Source of the DNA: Bacteroidota bacterium
GTDB lineage: Bacteria > Bacteroidota > Bacteroidia > NS11-12g > UBA955
Reading direction: 5' to 3'
Length of the DNA: 64,000 bases
NCBI GenBank assembly: GCA_016868785.1
Contig: VGFS01000009.1
Coordinates: forward strand, 1 to 64,000
Shown one piece after another: positions 36,838 to 46,914 of the stretch (positions within the stretch are counted from its first letter, which is position 1; every line of letters starts with the position of its first letter). The notes under the pieces are model-generated. The model worked only from the letters and a program-made list of their open reading frames with translations, had not been told where the DNA came from and made no database searches. The translations under genes and the position numbers were made by a program.

Positions 36838-37709
36838 CTAATGCGAATAAAATTTTTATACTCTCCCACTCTCCATCCTGTTCTTTCCTCGATCCAGTGC
36901 AACAATCGGGCTTTCATACCGAAATTTTTCTTGGTTGGATCCACATCAAACGTCCAATCCATGCGGTCTATTCTCTCTTGCATTACCGCGGGGTGTGTTC
37001 CGGTGAAATGTTGCAATGAATCTATGCTGCCGTAATCAAATTCCTCCGCGCCCAGCACATTCTTCTCCATGTATTGATCATCGTGCCACAAACGATGGAA
37101 TTGCGCTTGCTTTTGCTGTTGAAAGCGCGGATGTTTCACCCAGCCATAATGATAAATGCAAGCATCGATCTTGGCTACACGTAGCTTCTTGCCACCCGCT
37201 GTACGAAACCCCTGGGCATCTTTCCAACTTCTGATATTTCGGTGATTTTTCACGACCCTGATTTCTTGTCGATACCACCGTCGAGAATCTCCAACCATGG
37301 TGTAATTCCCATAAAAATGCAAATAATCGAACAGCAATGCATCCACTTCATCGTCGTGTAGATACTTTTCCATCGCCAACCTTACAGCGGGCAAATATTT
37401 CTCATGCAAACATTCATCCGCCTGAATGTAAATGAGCCAATCCGCCTCTTCTGAAACGCGATCCATTGCTTTATTGGTCTCATCCGCAAGCACTGCACCA
37501 CCCACCCGTTTGGTATCGTCCCAAATGGTATCAAACAGCCGAATCTTGGGTTCTTGGAACGATTCGATGTAGGCCTTGGTATCATCCTGCGAATTGCCCA
37601 CCGCAATCACCATTTCATCGCAAAGTGGCAGCACCGAATAGAGCGCTTCTCGCAGCGGATAATCGGCCTGAATGAGATTTCTAGCTATTGTAAAACCTGC
37701 GACTTTCAT
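36834..37709 (-). CDS. Glycosyltransferase family 2-like protein
   Basis: MKVAGFTIARNLIQADYPLREALYSVLPLCDEMVIAVGNSQDDT...WLIYIQADECLHE. Confidence 0.85.
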   Translation of the reverse strand: MKVAGFTIARNLIQADYPLREALYSVLPLCDEMVIAVGNSQDDTKAYIESFQEPKIRLFDTIWDDTKRVGGAVLADETNKAMDRVSEEADWLIYIQADECLHEKYLPAVRLAMEKYLHDDEVDALLFDYLHFYGNYTMVGDSRRWYRQEIRVVKNHRNIRSWKDAQGFRTAGGKKLRVAKIDACIYHYGWVKHPRFQQQKQAQFHRLWHDDQYMEKNVLGAEEFDYGSIDSLQHFTGTHPAVMQERIDRMDWTFDVDPTKKNFGMKARLLHWIEERTGWRVGEYKNFIRIR

Positions 37710-40700
37710 CTTTTCGTTCAACCAACCATTTATCGTCCAATTTTGGGGTATACACCACCTCCATGTCGTTCAGCATTTCCCTTACTTCATTGGTGAAATT
37801 CAAACCCACACTGGAAACCATCCTCAAAGTCATGTTTTCATCGGCATCGTAGAAGTTAAAATACAACGGGCATTTGCCGGGAAACTGCGACAGAACCTCA
37901 CTCACAATTTGTTGCTTACCTTGTTCCAAATCCGAGGGGGTCATGTCGATTTGTATGGAGCGATACAGGTTCATGGGGTCTACGTCCGACACCAATTGAA
38001 TGTGATGAATGTTCATCCGCATTTCATCTTTGGCTTTGGAATAGTCGGTTTGTCCTTGAATCAATAAAATATAATCTTTCCCTATCAAGTGCTTGAATTT
38101 TAGGAATTTATCTTTAAAAATCGACAGCTCGATGGTACCTGTGTAATCCATAAAATGGAATCTTACATAGGGATTTCCTTGCTGACTAATGAACTCTTTG
38201 GCACTGGTAATGATGCCCATCATCTGAAACACTTGGGGCGACTTATTTTCCAGCGCTTCGCGGTAATCTTTGACACTCCCCGTAACGATGCTATCATAGA
38301 CAAATTTGAAATCGTCTAGAGGATGCTTGCTCAAAAATACCCCCACCAATTCCTCTTCTTCTTTGAGTTCTTCGAGCAGGGTTAGCTTTTCTACTTGTGG
38401 CAATTTGGGCTCTTCGTTAGTGAGATTGGCGCCACCACCAAACAATCCCATCTGACCACTGAACTTATCTTGTTGAATACGCTGTCCGTAGCGAATGGCC
38501 AATTCAATCCCATTGGTGCCGTTGGCATCTTCTTTTACATATTGGGCACGGTGGTAGCGGGGATCAAAATCAAACACACCCGCTTTGGCCATGTTTTCGA
38601 TGTTTCTTTTGTTCACCGCCCTCAAATTCACACGGGTGGTAAGATCAAACAAACTTTTGAATGCGCCATTTTTATCACGTTCCACCAAAATCTCTTCTAC
38701 CGCATTATCGCCTACCCCTTTCACTGCGCTTAATCCAAAGCGGATTTGTCCACACGGCGTAACGGTAAATACATTTTTACTTTCATTCAAATCGGGTCCC
38801 AATACCTTGATGCCTTGTCGGTGGCACTCCTCCATGTAAAAGGTTATTTTCTTGATATCGCCCATGTTGCTTTTCAACACCGCTGCCATGAATTGGGCCG
38901 GGTAATTGGCTTTCAAGAAGGCCGTTTGGAACGCTATCACCGCATAACAGGTTGAGTGCGATTTATTGAAGGCATACTGAGCAAATTCTTCCCAGTCCGA
39001 GTAAATTTTTTCGAGCACTTTCTCTGGGAATCCTTTTTCCAAGGCACCCGCCATGAAATCATCTTTCAGTTGATCGATGATGCACTTGTTCTTCTTACCC
39101 ATGGCCTTGCGGAGTTCATCGGCTTTTCCCTTTGAAAATCCCGCCAACTTCTGGCTCAGCAACATCACCTGCTCCTGATATACGGTAATACCGTATGTCT
39201 CCCGCAGATATTCTTCCATTTCTGGCAAATCGAACACTACGGGCTTACGACCATGTTTTCGATCAATGAAATCTGGGATGTATTTCAACGGCCCCGGACG
39301 ATAAAGGGCATTCATGGCTATCAAGTCGCCAAATTGCGTGGGCTTTAACTCACGCATATATTTCTGCATACCGGGACTTTCAAACTGAAACACCCCATTG
39401 GTTTCACCCCGCTGGAACAATTCATACGTTTTTACATCATCTAGTGGAATCGCATCCAGATCGATGATATCGCCGGTTGTCTCGGCAATCAACTTGATGG
39501 CATCTTTCATGATGGTGAGGGTACTCAGACCCAAAAAGTCCATCTTCAGCAGACCCGCTTTTTCAATTTGGGTGACATCATATTGCACCTGAATCCATTG
39601 AGATTCTTTCGACAAAGCCACCGGAACCAATTCATCAATGTTTTGAGGGGCGATGATGATCCCACAAGCGTGTACCCCTGTATTTCGGACGCTTCCTTCC
39701 AACTTTTCGGCGTCTTTAAGCACCTTGGCAGCGTCATCGTTACCATTATAAGCCTTTTGAATTTCTCTTACACAGTCGATTTCCTCGGGTTTGAGGTTCT
39801 TGGAATCGTCTTTGGCCAGCTCTTCAGGGTCAACATGAAGTAAAGTTTGCAGATTGAGGTTACCCACCACCATCTTCGCCAATCGATCGGTATTTTGCAA
39901 TGGATACTGCAACACCCTACCCACATCTCGTATGGCAGTTTTCGCGGCCATGGTACCGTAGGTAATGATCTGCGCGATTCTTCTCTCTCCGTATTTCTGG
40001 GCAACATATTGGATTACACGGTCTCGACCAACATCATCGAAATCGATGTCGACGTCGGGCATGCTCACCCGTTCTGGATTCAGGAAACGCTCAAACAACA
40101 AATCGTACTTCACCGGGTCCACATTGGTAATTCCCAAACAATAGGCCACCAGACTACCCGCCGCAGATCCCCGACCCGGGCCAACCCAAACATCCATCTC
40201 TCTGGCCGCCGTGGTAAAATCTTGAACGATCAAAAAGTATCCCGCAAACCCAGAGTGCGTAATGGTGTTCAATTCAAAATCTAGCCGCTCTTGGACAGGG
40301 GTTGGTATGGTACCGCCGTATCGCTTTTTACAACCTTCGTATGCCAGGTGCTTTAAAAACACGTTCTGATCATCAAAACCCACTGGCAATACGTAGTTGG
40401 GCAATACGATGTCGCGCGATAATTTGGGCGGATCGATGGTTGAAATCAGCCGATTGGTGTTGTCCAATGCTTCGGGAATATCCGAAAACAAGACCTCCAT
40501 TTCTGCTTGCGTTTTGAAGAAAAATTCATCGTTCGGAAACGCAAATCGAATTCCTTTACCACCCTCTTCGTTGCTGGCTTTGGGCGTGCTTTGAAACTCC
40601 CCTGTATTGATACATAACAAGATGTCGTGTGCGTTAGCATCCTTCTTGTCGGTATAATGCGAATCGTTGGTTGCGATAATGGGAACGTTGTATTTTCTGC

Positions 40701-41304
40701 CCCATTTGATCAATGTTTGGTTGATGTCTTCCTGCGAGATTCCCGTCCCATCCAAATTCTGTAGGCCATGTCGTTGCAGCTCGATGTAATAGTCCTCACC
40801 AAAAATTTTATGCCATTCGCAGAAGATTCTCTCGGCTTCCTCTTCGCCTTTCCACAAGATGGCTTGGGGCACTTGGGCACCTATACAACAGGTTGTTGCA
40901 ATCAAACCTTCACTGTATTGTTCGATTAAGGCGCGATCCACCCGTGGATATTTGCTGTACAACCCTTCCAAGTATCCCAAGGAACACAATTTGCTCAAGT
41001 TGGCATACCCTTGTTGGTTCTTGGCAAGCAACAATTGATGGTATCGCTTGTCCTTGGTACCCTGGGTAAACGACTTTTGGAATCTGTCTTCCACCACGTA
41101 AAACTCACAACCAATGACCGGCATCAGCCCCTCATTGGTCACAGCCTGATAAAACTCAAACGCGCCAAACATGTTTCCATGGTCAGTAATGGCGAGGGCC
41201 GGCATACCATCGGCTTTGGCCTTTTTAACCAAACTTTTGATGCTGGCTGCCCCATCGAGCAATGAGTATTGGGTATGGACGTGCAAATGAGAAAAAACCG
41301 GCAT
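37681..41304 (-). CDS. dnaE: DNA polymerase III subunit alpha
   Basis: PHP domain FSHLHVHTQYSLLDGAASIKSLVKKA; VGPGRGSAAGSLVAYCLGITNVDP; MPDVDIDFDD; start trimmed to 41304. Confidence 0.96.
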   Translation of the reverse strand: MPVFSHLHVHTQYSLLDGAASIKSLVKKAKADGMPALAITDHGNMFGAFEFYQAVTNEGLMPVIGCEFYVVEDRFQKSFTQGTKDKRYHQLLLAKNQQGYANLSKLCSLGYLEGLYSKYPRVDRALIEQYSEGLIATTCCIGAQVPQAILWKGEEEAERIFCEWHKIFGEDYYIELQRHGLQNLDGTGISQEDINQTLIKWGRKYNVPIIATNDSHYTDKKDANAHDILLCINTGEFQSTPKASNEEGGKGIRFAFPNDEFFFKTQAEMEVLFSDIPEALDNTNRLISTIDPPKLSRDIVLPNYVLPVGFDDQNVFLKHLAYEGCKKRYGGTIPTPVQERLDFELNTITHSGFAGYFLIVQDFTTAAREMDVWVGPGRGSAAGSLVAYCLGITNVDPVKYDLLFERFLNPERVSMPDVDIDFDDVGRDRVIQYVAQKYGERRIAQIITYGTMAAKTAIRDVGRVLQYPLQNTDRLAKMVVGNLNLQTLLHVDPEELAKDDSKNLKPEEIDCVREIQKAYNGNDDAAKVLKDAEKLEGSVRNTGVHACGIIIAPQNIDELVPVALSKESQWIQVQYDVTQIEKAGLLKMDFLGLSTLTIMKDAIKLIAETTGDIIDLDAIPLDDVKTYELFQRGETNGVFQFESPGMQKYMRELKPTQFGDLIAMNALYRPGPLKYIPDFIDRKHGRKPVVFDLPEMEEYLRETYGITVYQEQVMLLSQKLAGFSKGKADELRKAMGKKNKCIIDQLKDDFMAGALEKGFPEKVLEKIYSDWEEFAQYAFNKSHSTCYAVIAFQTAFLKANYPAQFMAAVLKSNMGDIKKITFYMEECHRQGIKVLGPDLNESKNVFTVTPCGQIRFGLSAVKGVGDNAVEEILVERDKNGAFKSLFDLTTRVNLRAVNKRNIENMAKAGVFDFDPRYHRAQYVKEDANGTNGIELAIRYGQRIQQDKFSGQMGLFGGGANLTNEEPKLPQVEKLTLLEELKEEEELVGVFLSKHPLDDFKFVYDSIVTGSVKDYREALENKSPQVFQMMGIITSAKEFISQQGNPYVRFHFMDYTGTIELSIFKDKFLKFKHLIGKDYILLIQGQTDYSKAKDEMRMNIHHIQLVSDVDPMNLYRSIQIDMTPSDLEQGKQQIVSEVLSQFPGKCPLYFNFYDADENMTLRMVSSVGLNFTNEVREMLNDMEVVYTPKLDDKWLVERKDESRRFYNS

Positions 41305-41424
41305 AATTGGAAACAAACGAAGATAAATCAAACCAAAAAAACTCACGACCAATGTGGACAATTTGGAATAACTCCATCTGCCCAACGAAACCTCTATAAC
41401 CGAGCAATTGATTTACTTTGCATT

Positions 41425-42495
41425 GTGTATTTGCAACGCCTACAATTGTTTAACTTCAAGAATCACAGCCAGCGGTCCCTCGAATTTTGCGATGGGATCA
41501 ACACCCTCACTGGGGCCAACGGCGTAGGCAAAACCAACATCTTGGATGCGGTGCACTATTTGGCCAATGCCAAGAGTTATTTTAATGGGATCGACAGTCA
41601 AATCATTGAGCACGACAAAACCTTCTTTACGGTAAAAGGTCAGTTCGAAGGAGAGCTACCCGCCGAAATTCTCATCCAATTTGAAGGGGGCAAGAAAACC
41701 ATCAAAAAGAACGACAAAGCCTATCCTCGATTGCTCGATCACATTGGAATGATTCAAACGGTATTCATCACGCCGTACGACATCGATTTGGTTCTTGGCA
41801 ACAGCGAAGATCGACGGCGTTTTGTGGATTTGAGTTTATGCCAGATCGACAAAGCCTATCTCCAAAATCTCAGCACTTATAAAAAAGCCTTGGAGCAGCG
41901 CAATGCCCTGCTTAAAACAATGCAAGGCCGATATATAGACCCTGATTTACTGTCGAGCTACGACGCCAAACTCATTCCTGCCGGAATACTGATCCACCAA
42001 AGGCGCAAGGAGTTCATTGAGCACATACTCACTTTTTTCACCACCGTTTATCAAAACCTAAGTTCCGGCTCGGAAACCCCTAGCATTCAATACGATAGCC
42101 CACTAAACAATGGAGATTTCGCCACTTTATTGGCTGATACACACCGAATAGACATGGCGGCCCAAAGAACTTCTGTAGGGATTCACAAAGACGATTTGAT
42201 TTTTGGTTTGGGTGAATTCCCCTTGAAAAAATATGGCTCCCAAGGTCAAATCAAGAGCTTTATTATCGCCCTAAAACTGGCGCAATACAATTACTTCCAA
42301 GCGGTTACAAAAAACCATCCCATTTTGTTGTTGGACGATATCTTCGAGAAAATCGACGAGGAAAGGGCACAGCGATTGATCGATATGGTGGGGGCATCGG
42401 GGTATGGACAAATCCTGATCACCGACACACATTCTAGTCGGGTGGAAACCCACTTCCAACCCATCGATGCAAACAAGTTGCATCATCACTTGTAA
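41425..42495 (+). CDS. recF: DNA replication/repair protein RecF
   Basis: VYLQRLQLFNFKNHSQRSLEFCDGINTLTGANGVGKTNILDAVHYLA; C-terminal HPILLLDDIFEKIDEERAQRLI. GTG start at 41425 fits homologous N-termini better than upstream ATG 41269. Confidence 0.88.
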   Translation: MYLQRLQLFNFKNHSQRSLEFCDGINTLTGANGVGKTNILDAVHYLANAKSYFNGIDSQIIEHDKTFFTVKGQFEGELPAEILIQFEGGKKTIKKNDKAYPRLLDHIGMIQTVFITPYDIDLVLGNSEDRRRFVDLSLCQIDKAYLQNLSTYKKALEQRNALLKTMQGRYIDPDLLSSYDAKLIPAGILIHQRRKEFIEHILTFFTTVYQNLSSGSETPSIQYDSPLNNGDFATLLADTHRIDMAAQRTSVGIHKDDLIFGLGEFPLKKYGSQGQIKSFIIALKLAQYNYFQAVTKNHPILLLDDIFEKIDEERAQRLIDMVGASGYGQILITDTHSSRVETHFQPIDANKLHHHL

Positions 42496-42496
42496 A

Positions 42497-43711
42497 TCAC
42501 ATAAACAGACCAACCATCAGGTCGATGTCGTGGTATTTGATGGCAAATTTATCGGCCAAGTTTTTGTTGGTGAGGCTACCACGATACAGGTAAGTGCCTT
42601 TGCGCACTCCGGCTTTCATCCGTAAGAATTCGCCAAACCCACCCATTTGGGCCATTTCATCGAGCATGGGGGTAAACACATTACTTAGCGTGTAACTGGC
42701 TGTCCTACTAACTCTTGATGCGATATTTGGCACACAATAATGAATCACATCGTGTTTATGAAAAATGGGCTTTTCGTGATTTGTTACTTCGGAAGTTTCA
42801 AAATTTCCACCGCGATCAATGGCCACATCGATGATTACTGAATGAGGTCGCATAGACATCACCATTTCTTCGGTGATAACGATGGGACTTCTTGCGGTAT
42901 TGCCTGCCAAAGCACCAATGACTACGTCGGCACTGGCGATGGCACTTTTAATCACTTGGGATTGGATGGTAGAAGTGTACAAATGGAATCCGAATGATTT
43001 TTGGATTCGACGCAGTCGGTACATGTTGTTATCAAAAACTTTCACATTGGCTCCCAGGCCAAGGGCTGCTTTGGTGGCAAATTCACCAACAGCACCTGCA
43101 CCTATGACCACAACTTGAGTGGGTGGAACTCCGGCAAAGCCTCCGAGCAACTCTCCTTTTCCCACATGGGTATTGTTGAGGTATTCTGCGGCGATGAGTA
43201 TGCTCGCCGTACCCGCAATTTCGCTCATGGCTCTGATGATGGGGCGCGTACCTCCATCGTCTTCAAGGTATTCATAGGCCATGGCATTGATTTTCTTCTC
43301 CATCAATTTTCGCAACAACACCGAATCCATCTGATTGATTTGAAGTGCAGAAATCAACAACTGACCGGGCTTCATCAGTTCTATCTCCGACAATGTTGGG
43401 GGATCGATTTTCAGAATGGTTTCACACTCATAAACCTCTTTGTTGCTGTATACTATTTGCGCTCCTGCTTCACTGAATTGGATATCCGAAAAATTGGCAT
43501 TTCTACCAGCACCTGATTCAATGACGATGGAATGTCCATTCGCCGCAAAATAAGATACTGCAGCAGGTGTTAGCGGCACCCTATTTTCTTGAAAGGTAAC
43601 TTCTTTGGGTATACCGATGCTCAACCCTCCATTTTTTGTTTGGATTTTTTGAACTTGAGCCAAAGTTTGTGACTCATTTTCTGGCGATAGGATATTTTTT
43701 GACAATGCCAC
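42497..43711 (-). CDS. ald: Alanine dehydrogenase
   Basis: IGIPKEVTFQENRVPLTPAAVSYFAANGHSIVIESGAGRNANFSD; VVVIGAGAVGEFATKAALGLGANVKVFDNN; GTG start. Confidence 0.88.
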   Translation of the reverse strand: MALSKNILSPENESQTLAQVQKIQTKNGGLSIGIPKEVTFQENRVPLTPAAVSYFAANGHSIVIESGAGRNANFSDIQFSEAGAQIVYSNKEVYECETILKIDPPTLSEIELMKPGQLLISALQINQMDSVLLRKLMEKKINAMAYEYLEDDGGTRPIIRAMSEIAGTASILIAAEYLNNTHVGKGELLGGFAGVPPTQVVVIGAGAVGEFATKAALGLGANVKVFDNNMYRLRRIQKSFGFHLYTSTIQSQVIKSAIASADVVIGALAGNTARSPIVITEEMVMSMRPHSVIIDVAIDRGGNFETSEVTNHEKPIFHKHDVIHYCVPNIASRVSRTASYTLSNVFTPMLDEMAQMGGFGEFLRMKAGVRKGTYLYRGSLTNKNLADKFAIKYHDIDLMVGLFM

Positions 43712-43714
43712 GGG

Positions 43715-43790
43715 GTGTATATTTTATTGCAACTCTAAGATAGCAAACACTTCCGGCTTTTGCTAATCTTGCATTATTACAAATATACAC
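43715..43790. repeat. 76-bp imperfect inverted repeat in divergent ald / transglycosylase intergenic region
   Basis: Outer arms GTGTATATTT (43715-43724) and AAATATACAC (43781-43790); inner arms TAGCAAA (43741-43747) and TTTGCTA (43759-43765), further flanked by AAGA/TCTT. Confidence 0.7.
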
Positions 43791-43868
43791 AATTGTTTGT
43801 TGGTTAATTTTTGGCTCAGTCTTTGCTATGAAAAGAAAACGCAAAATACAGCGTTAATTTTGAAGCAC

Positions 43869-45137
43869 ATGATTAAGTCATTTTTGATGTCGGTTTTGGT
43901 TCTAGGTAGCAGCGCTATTGCTTTGCAGGCGCAGGCCCCTGTGAATCCTGAGGCTGGCAACCACATATCCCGCATAGATAGCCTTACCCAAGTATTGTTG
44001 GGCAATATTCCATCACATAGTCCCGTAGGTCATGATGAAACACGGTATCGCAATGGAAAAGAATTCGAAGCACTGATGTCGCAAATCGGTAGCACCATTC
44101 CTTTCCAATACCACCGCATGGTTGAGCAACACATCCGCTATTTCATGGGATACGGCGAGGTTTATTTCAATCAAATCCACGAGCGGATGAAATTGTACTT
44201 CCCCATTTTTGAAGAAATCTTGGACAAAAACGGACTGCCTACCGAACTCAAGTATATCTCAGTCATAGAATCCAACTTGAATCCCAGTGCAGTTTCTTGG
44301 TGTGGGGCAACCGGCTTGTGGCAGTTCATGCCTTACACTGGAAAATTGATGGGGATGCGCATTGGGTATCCATGCGACGATCGTAAGAGCATCATTGAGA
44401 GCACCCAAAAAGCATGTGAATACTTTGCCAACTCACAATCCATCTTTAACAATTGGTTGATGAGCATCGCCGCTTACAATTGTGGTCCTGGAAATGTTCA
44501 AAAAGCCATCCGCAGAAGTGGTGGCAAAACCAATTTTTGGGAAGTGCTGCCTTTCTTGCCCAAAGAAACTCAAAACTATGTGCCCAAATTTATCGCGGTT
44601 GCCTACGTATTGAATTTTACTGAAAAGGGTAAGAATGCCAATTTCAATGATCAAAGCATCGTGTTGGCCCCAACCAAAATCGATTCAACCATGCATTTGG
44701 GCAAAATCAACGAATACCTCGGCACACACCACAATTTGGTGGGATTGAACCAAGAATTACTCAATCAAAACACCGACATGGCCCATGGCAGTGTGATTTT
44801 AATGCCTTACAATGCCAGTATGGATTTCATTGATCGGTTCGATAGTGCTGCTGCTTTTGCCAAATACAACCACCATGTGGTCCCTACCAACTACCGTGCA
44901 CCTTATGCCTACCCCAAATCAGTACCGCGCGGCGTTCAGGTTGCAGGGGCAACTGAAGTAACCACGCCTAAAGTTAGTAGTACCCGCACCGTGGTTGTGG
45001 TAAAACGTGGACAGACACTGAGCGCTATTGCCAGAACCCATGGAGTTACAGTTACCCAAATCAAAACCTGGAATCATTTGCGGTCCAATTCCATTCAAGT
45101 AGGTCAACGATTGGTTATTCAAAAAAATCGTAGATAG
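43869..45137 (+). CDS. Lytic transglycosylase with LysM domain (MltD-like)
   Basis: GLPTELKYISVIESNLNPSAVSWCGATGLWQFMPYTGKLMGM; C-terminal LysM VVKRGQTLSAIARTHGVTVTQIKTWNHLRSNSIQVGQRLVI. Confidence 0.93.
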   Translation: MIKSFLMSVLVLGSSAIALQAQAPVNPEAGNHISRIDSLTQVLLGNIPSHSPVGHDETRYRNGKEFEALMSQIGSTIPFQYHRMVEQHIRYFMGYGEVYFNQIHERMKLYFPIFEEILDKNGLPTELKYISVIESNLNPSAVSWCGATGLWQFMPYTGKLMGMRIGYPCDDRKSIIESTQKACEYFANSQSIFNNWLMSIAAYNCGPGNVQKAIRRSGGKTNFWEVLPFLPKETQNYVPKFIAVAYVLNFTEKGKNANFNDQSIVLAPTKIDSTMHLGKINEYLGTHHNLVGLNQELLNQNTDMAHGSVILMPYNASMDFIDRFDSAAAFAKYNHHVVPTNYRAPYAYPKSVPRGVQVAGATEVTTPKVSSTRTVVVVKRGQTLSAIARTHGVTVTQIKTWNHLRSNSIQVGQRLVIQKNRR

Positions 45138-46291
45138 TGCGATTCACTCATTTAATTTCGCAAAATGTAACTTTAAAGTTTCTGGTAGTACTGGCTTTTA
45201 CAGCAATTTTACCATCCTGTAAGGAATCATCCAAAGACCAGACCGATATGGCCAGTGGCCGAGCTGCCGACATACGGGTTTTTTACCCTCCGTTTTTGGC
45301 AGATTCGATTCAGGACTTGTTCGCTTCTACCCTTTTTTCTGTGGACAGTAACTTGGTGAGATTCGAAGAAAATCGCCCAGCGAACGATCCCCAATATTAT
45401 GAGTCGGCTTTCAATTTCGAATTGCACCCCTTTTCGCAAATGGAGGAAATCGACCCTGCGTCCAACGGCGTATTTCAGCAGCACACGCTAATCTGGGCCA
45501 TTGATCCCTTGTCCAACTTATCTGATTGTGAGCGCCTATCTGCACAAGGAAATAGCGCATTCATGGATACCGTCATCGAAGCAGTCCAATGCACTTGGCT
45601 GAAGGACGTATGGAGCAAGCAACAAGTGGTGCTTTGGATTCACGATACACATTCTGCGGGTGAAAATTTCAGTTTGGGCTGGCTTAAAAAGCATCAAGCC
45701 ATTTTGTGTGGCATTACCAAAGCCATAGAAACGGGTGAATTCAATCACAGCAAGCATAATCCAACGGCGGTGATTGAGCAAAACGCCTACTCCGATAGTA
45801 TTAGCCAGCTTTTGGCAGGAAAATACAACCTACAACTTTGTCTGAACGCAACATTAAAGCTGGTGCAAGCCACTGCTGATTTTGTTTGGTTGAGAAACGA
45901 GAATAGTCAATTCCACAGCAATTTTATGGTCAATATTTTCCCGGCAACTGAGTCCTCGATGTCGTTGGATTCTGTGGTGGCGTTGCGCAATCATTTTACC
46001 AAAAAATATTTAAAAACTGCCGAAGGTACTTGGGTTGAGATAAGCAGCAGTGGCATCTTCCCTACACGGTTGAAAAAAAGCAATCATAACGGCAATCCTG
46101 AATATTATCTCACGGGCTGGTATACAGAATTGAATACCGACAGACGGGGTCCTTTTATTCGAAAAATTGTCTTAGACAAAAAGAACAAGCGTTGGGTTGC
46201 GTTTGACGGATTCTTGTTCGCCCCCAATCAGCCTCGAGTGTCGTTGATGAGAGAATTGGAAATCATGGTCAACCATAGTTTTATCAAATGA
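45137..46291 (+). CDS. DUF4837-like lipoprotein
   Basis: Lipobox ILPSCKESS; position directly downstream of MltD-like gene; overall DUF4837-like pattern. Confidence 0.65.
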   Translation: MRFTHLISQNVTLKFLVVLAFTAILPSCKESSKDQTDMASGRAADIRVFYPPFLADSIQDLFASTLFSVDSNLVRFEENRPANDPQYYESAFNFELHPFSQMEEIDPASNGVFQQHTLIWAIDPLSNLSDCERLSAQGNSAFMDTVIEAVQCTWLKDVWSKQQVVLWIHDTHSAGENFSLGWLKKHQAILCGITKAIETGEFNHSKHNPTAVIEQNAYSDSISQLLAGKYNLQLCLNATLKLVQATADFVWLRNENSQFHSNFMVNIFPATESSMSLDSVVALRNHFTKKYLKTAEGTWVEISSSGIFPTRLKKSNHNGNPEYYLTGWYTELNTDRRGPFIRKIVLDKKNKRWVAFDGFLFAPNQPRVSLMRELEIMVNHSFIK

Positions 46292-46863
46292 TGAAGTTGG
46301 TCGTTTTTGCATCGGGCAGTGGCAGCAATGCCGAAAACATCATCCAACATTTTGCGAGCAGTGATGTTAGGGTACAAGCCATTTTCTGTAATTTAGAAGG
46401 CGCCGGTGTTGTTGAACGCGCCAATCGTTTGGGTGTGCCCTGTGAATTGTTTAACCGCACAGAGTGGAAGACCGGTGATCGTGTGGATGCGCTTTTGGAA
46501 AAATACAGTCCAGACCTCATTGTTTTGGCGGGATTTCTTTGGCTATTCCCTAAACGACTGATCGACAAATACCCCCATGTTATCAATTTGCACCCCGCTT
46601 TGTTGCCGAAATTTGGTGGAAAAGGCATGTTTGGGATGCACGTTCACAAAGCGGTGGTTGCTGCTGCAGAGACTGAAACGGGTATCACAGTGCACTGGGT
46701 CACAGAACTTTACGATGATGGAGCGCCCATTTTCCAGGCGCGATGCGAAGTATCACCAACCGATACCGCCAATGATGTCGCCCAGAAGATTCATGCTTTG
46801 GAACAGGCACATTTCCCGCGTGTGGTGGAAGAAGTGTTGAAAGACATCCAGTTGAAAGCGTAA
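46288..46863 (+). CDS. purN: Phosphoribosylglycinamide formyltransferase
   Basis: MKLVVFASGSGSNAENIIQHF; DLIVLAGFLWLFPKRLIDKYPHVINLHPALLPKFGGKGMFG. Confidence 0.94.
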   Translation: MMKLVVFASGSGSNAENIIQHFASSDVRVQAIFCNLEGAGVVERANRLGVPCELFNRTEWKTGDRVDALLEKYSPDLIVLAGFLWLFPKRLIDKYPHVINLHPALLPKFGGKGMFGMHVHKAVVAAAETETGITVHWVTELYDDGAPIFQARCEVSPTDTANDVAQKIHALEQAHFPRVVEEVLKDIQLKA

Positions 46864-46914
46864 ATTCTCGGAAGTTGCAGTGTTTCTTTGTGAGAGACAT
46901 AATTGCATCGTTCC

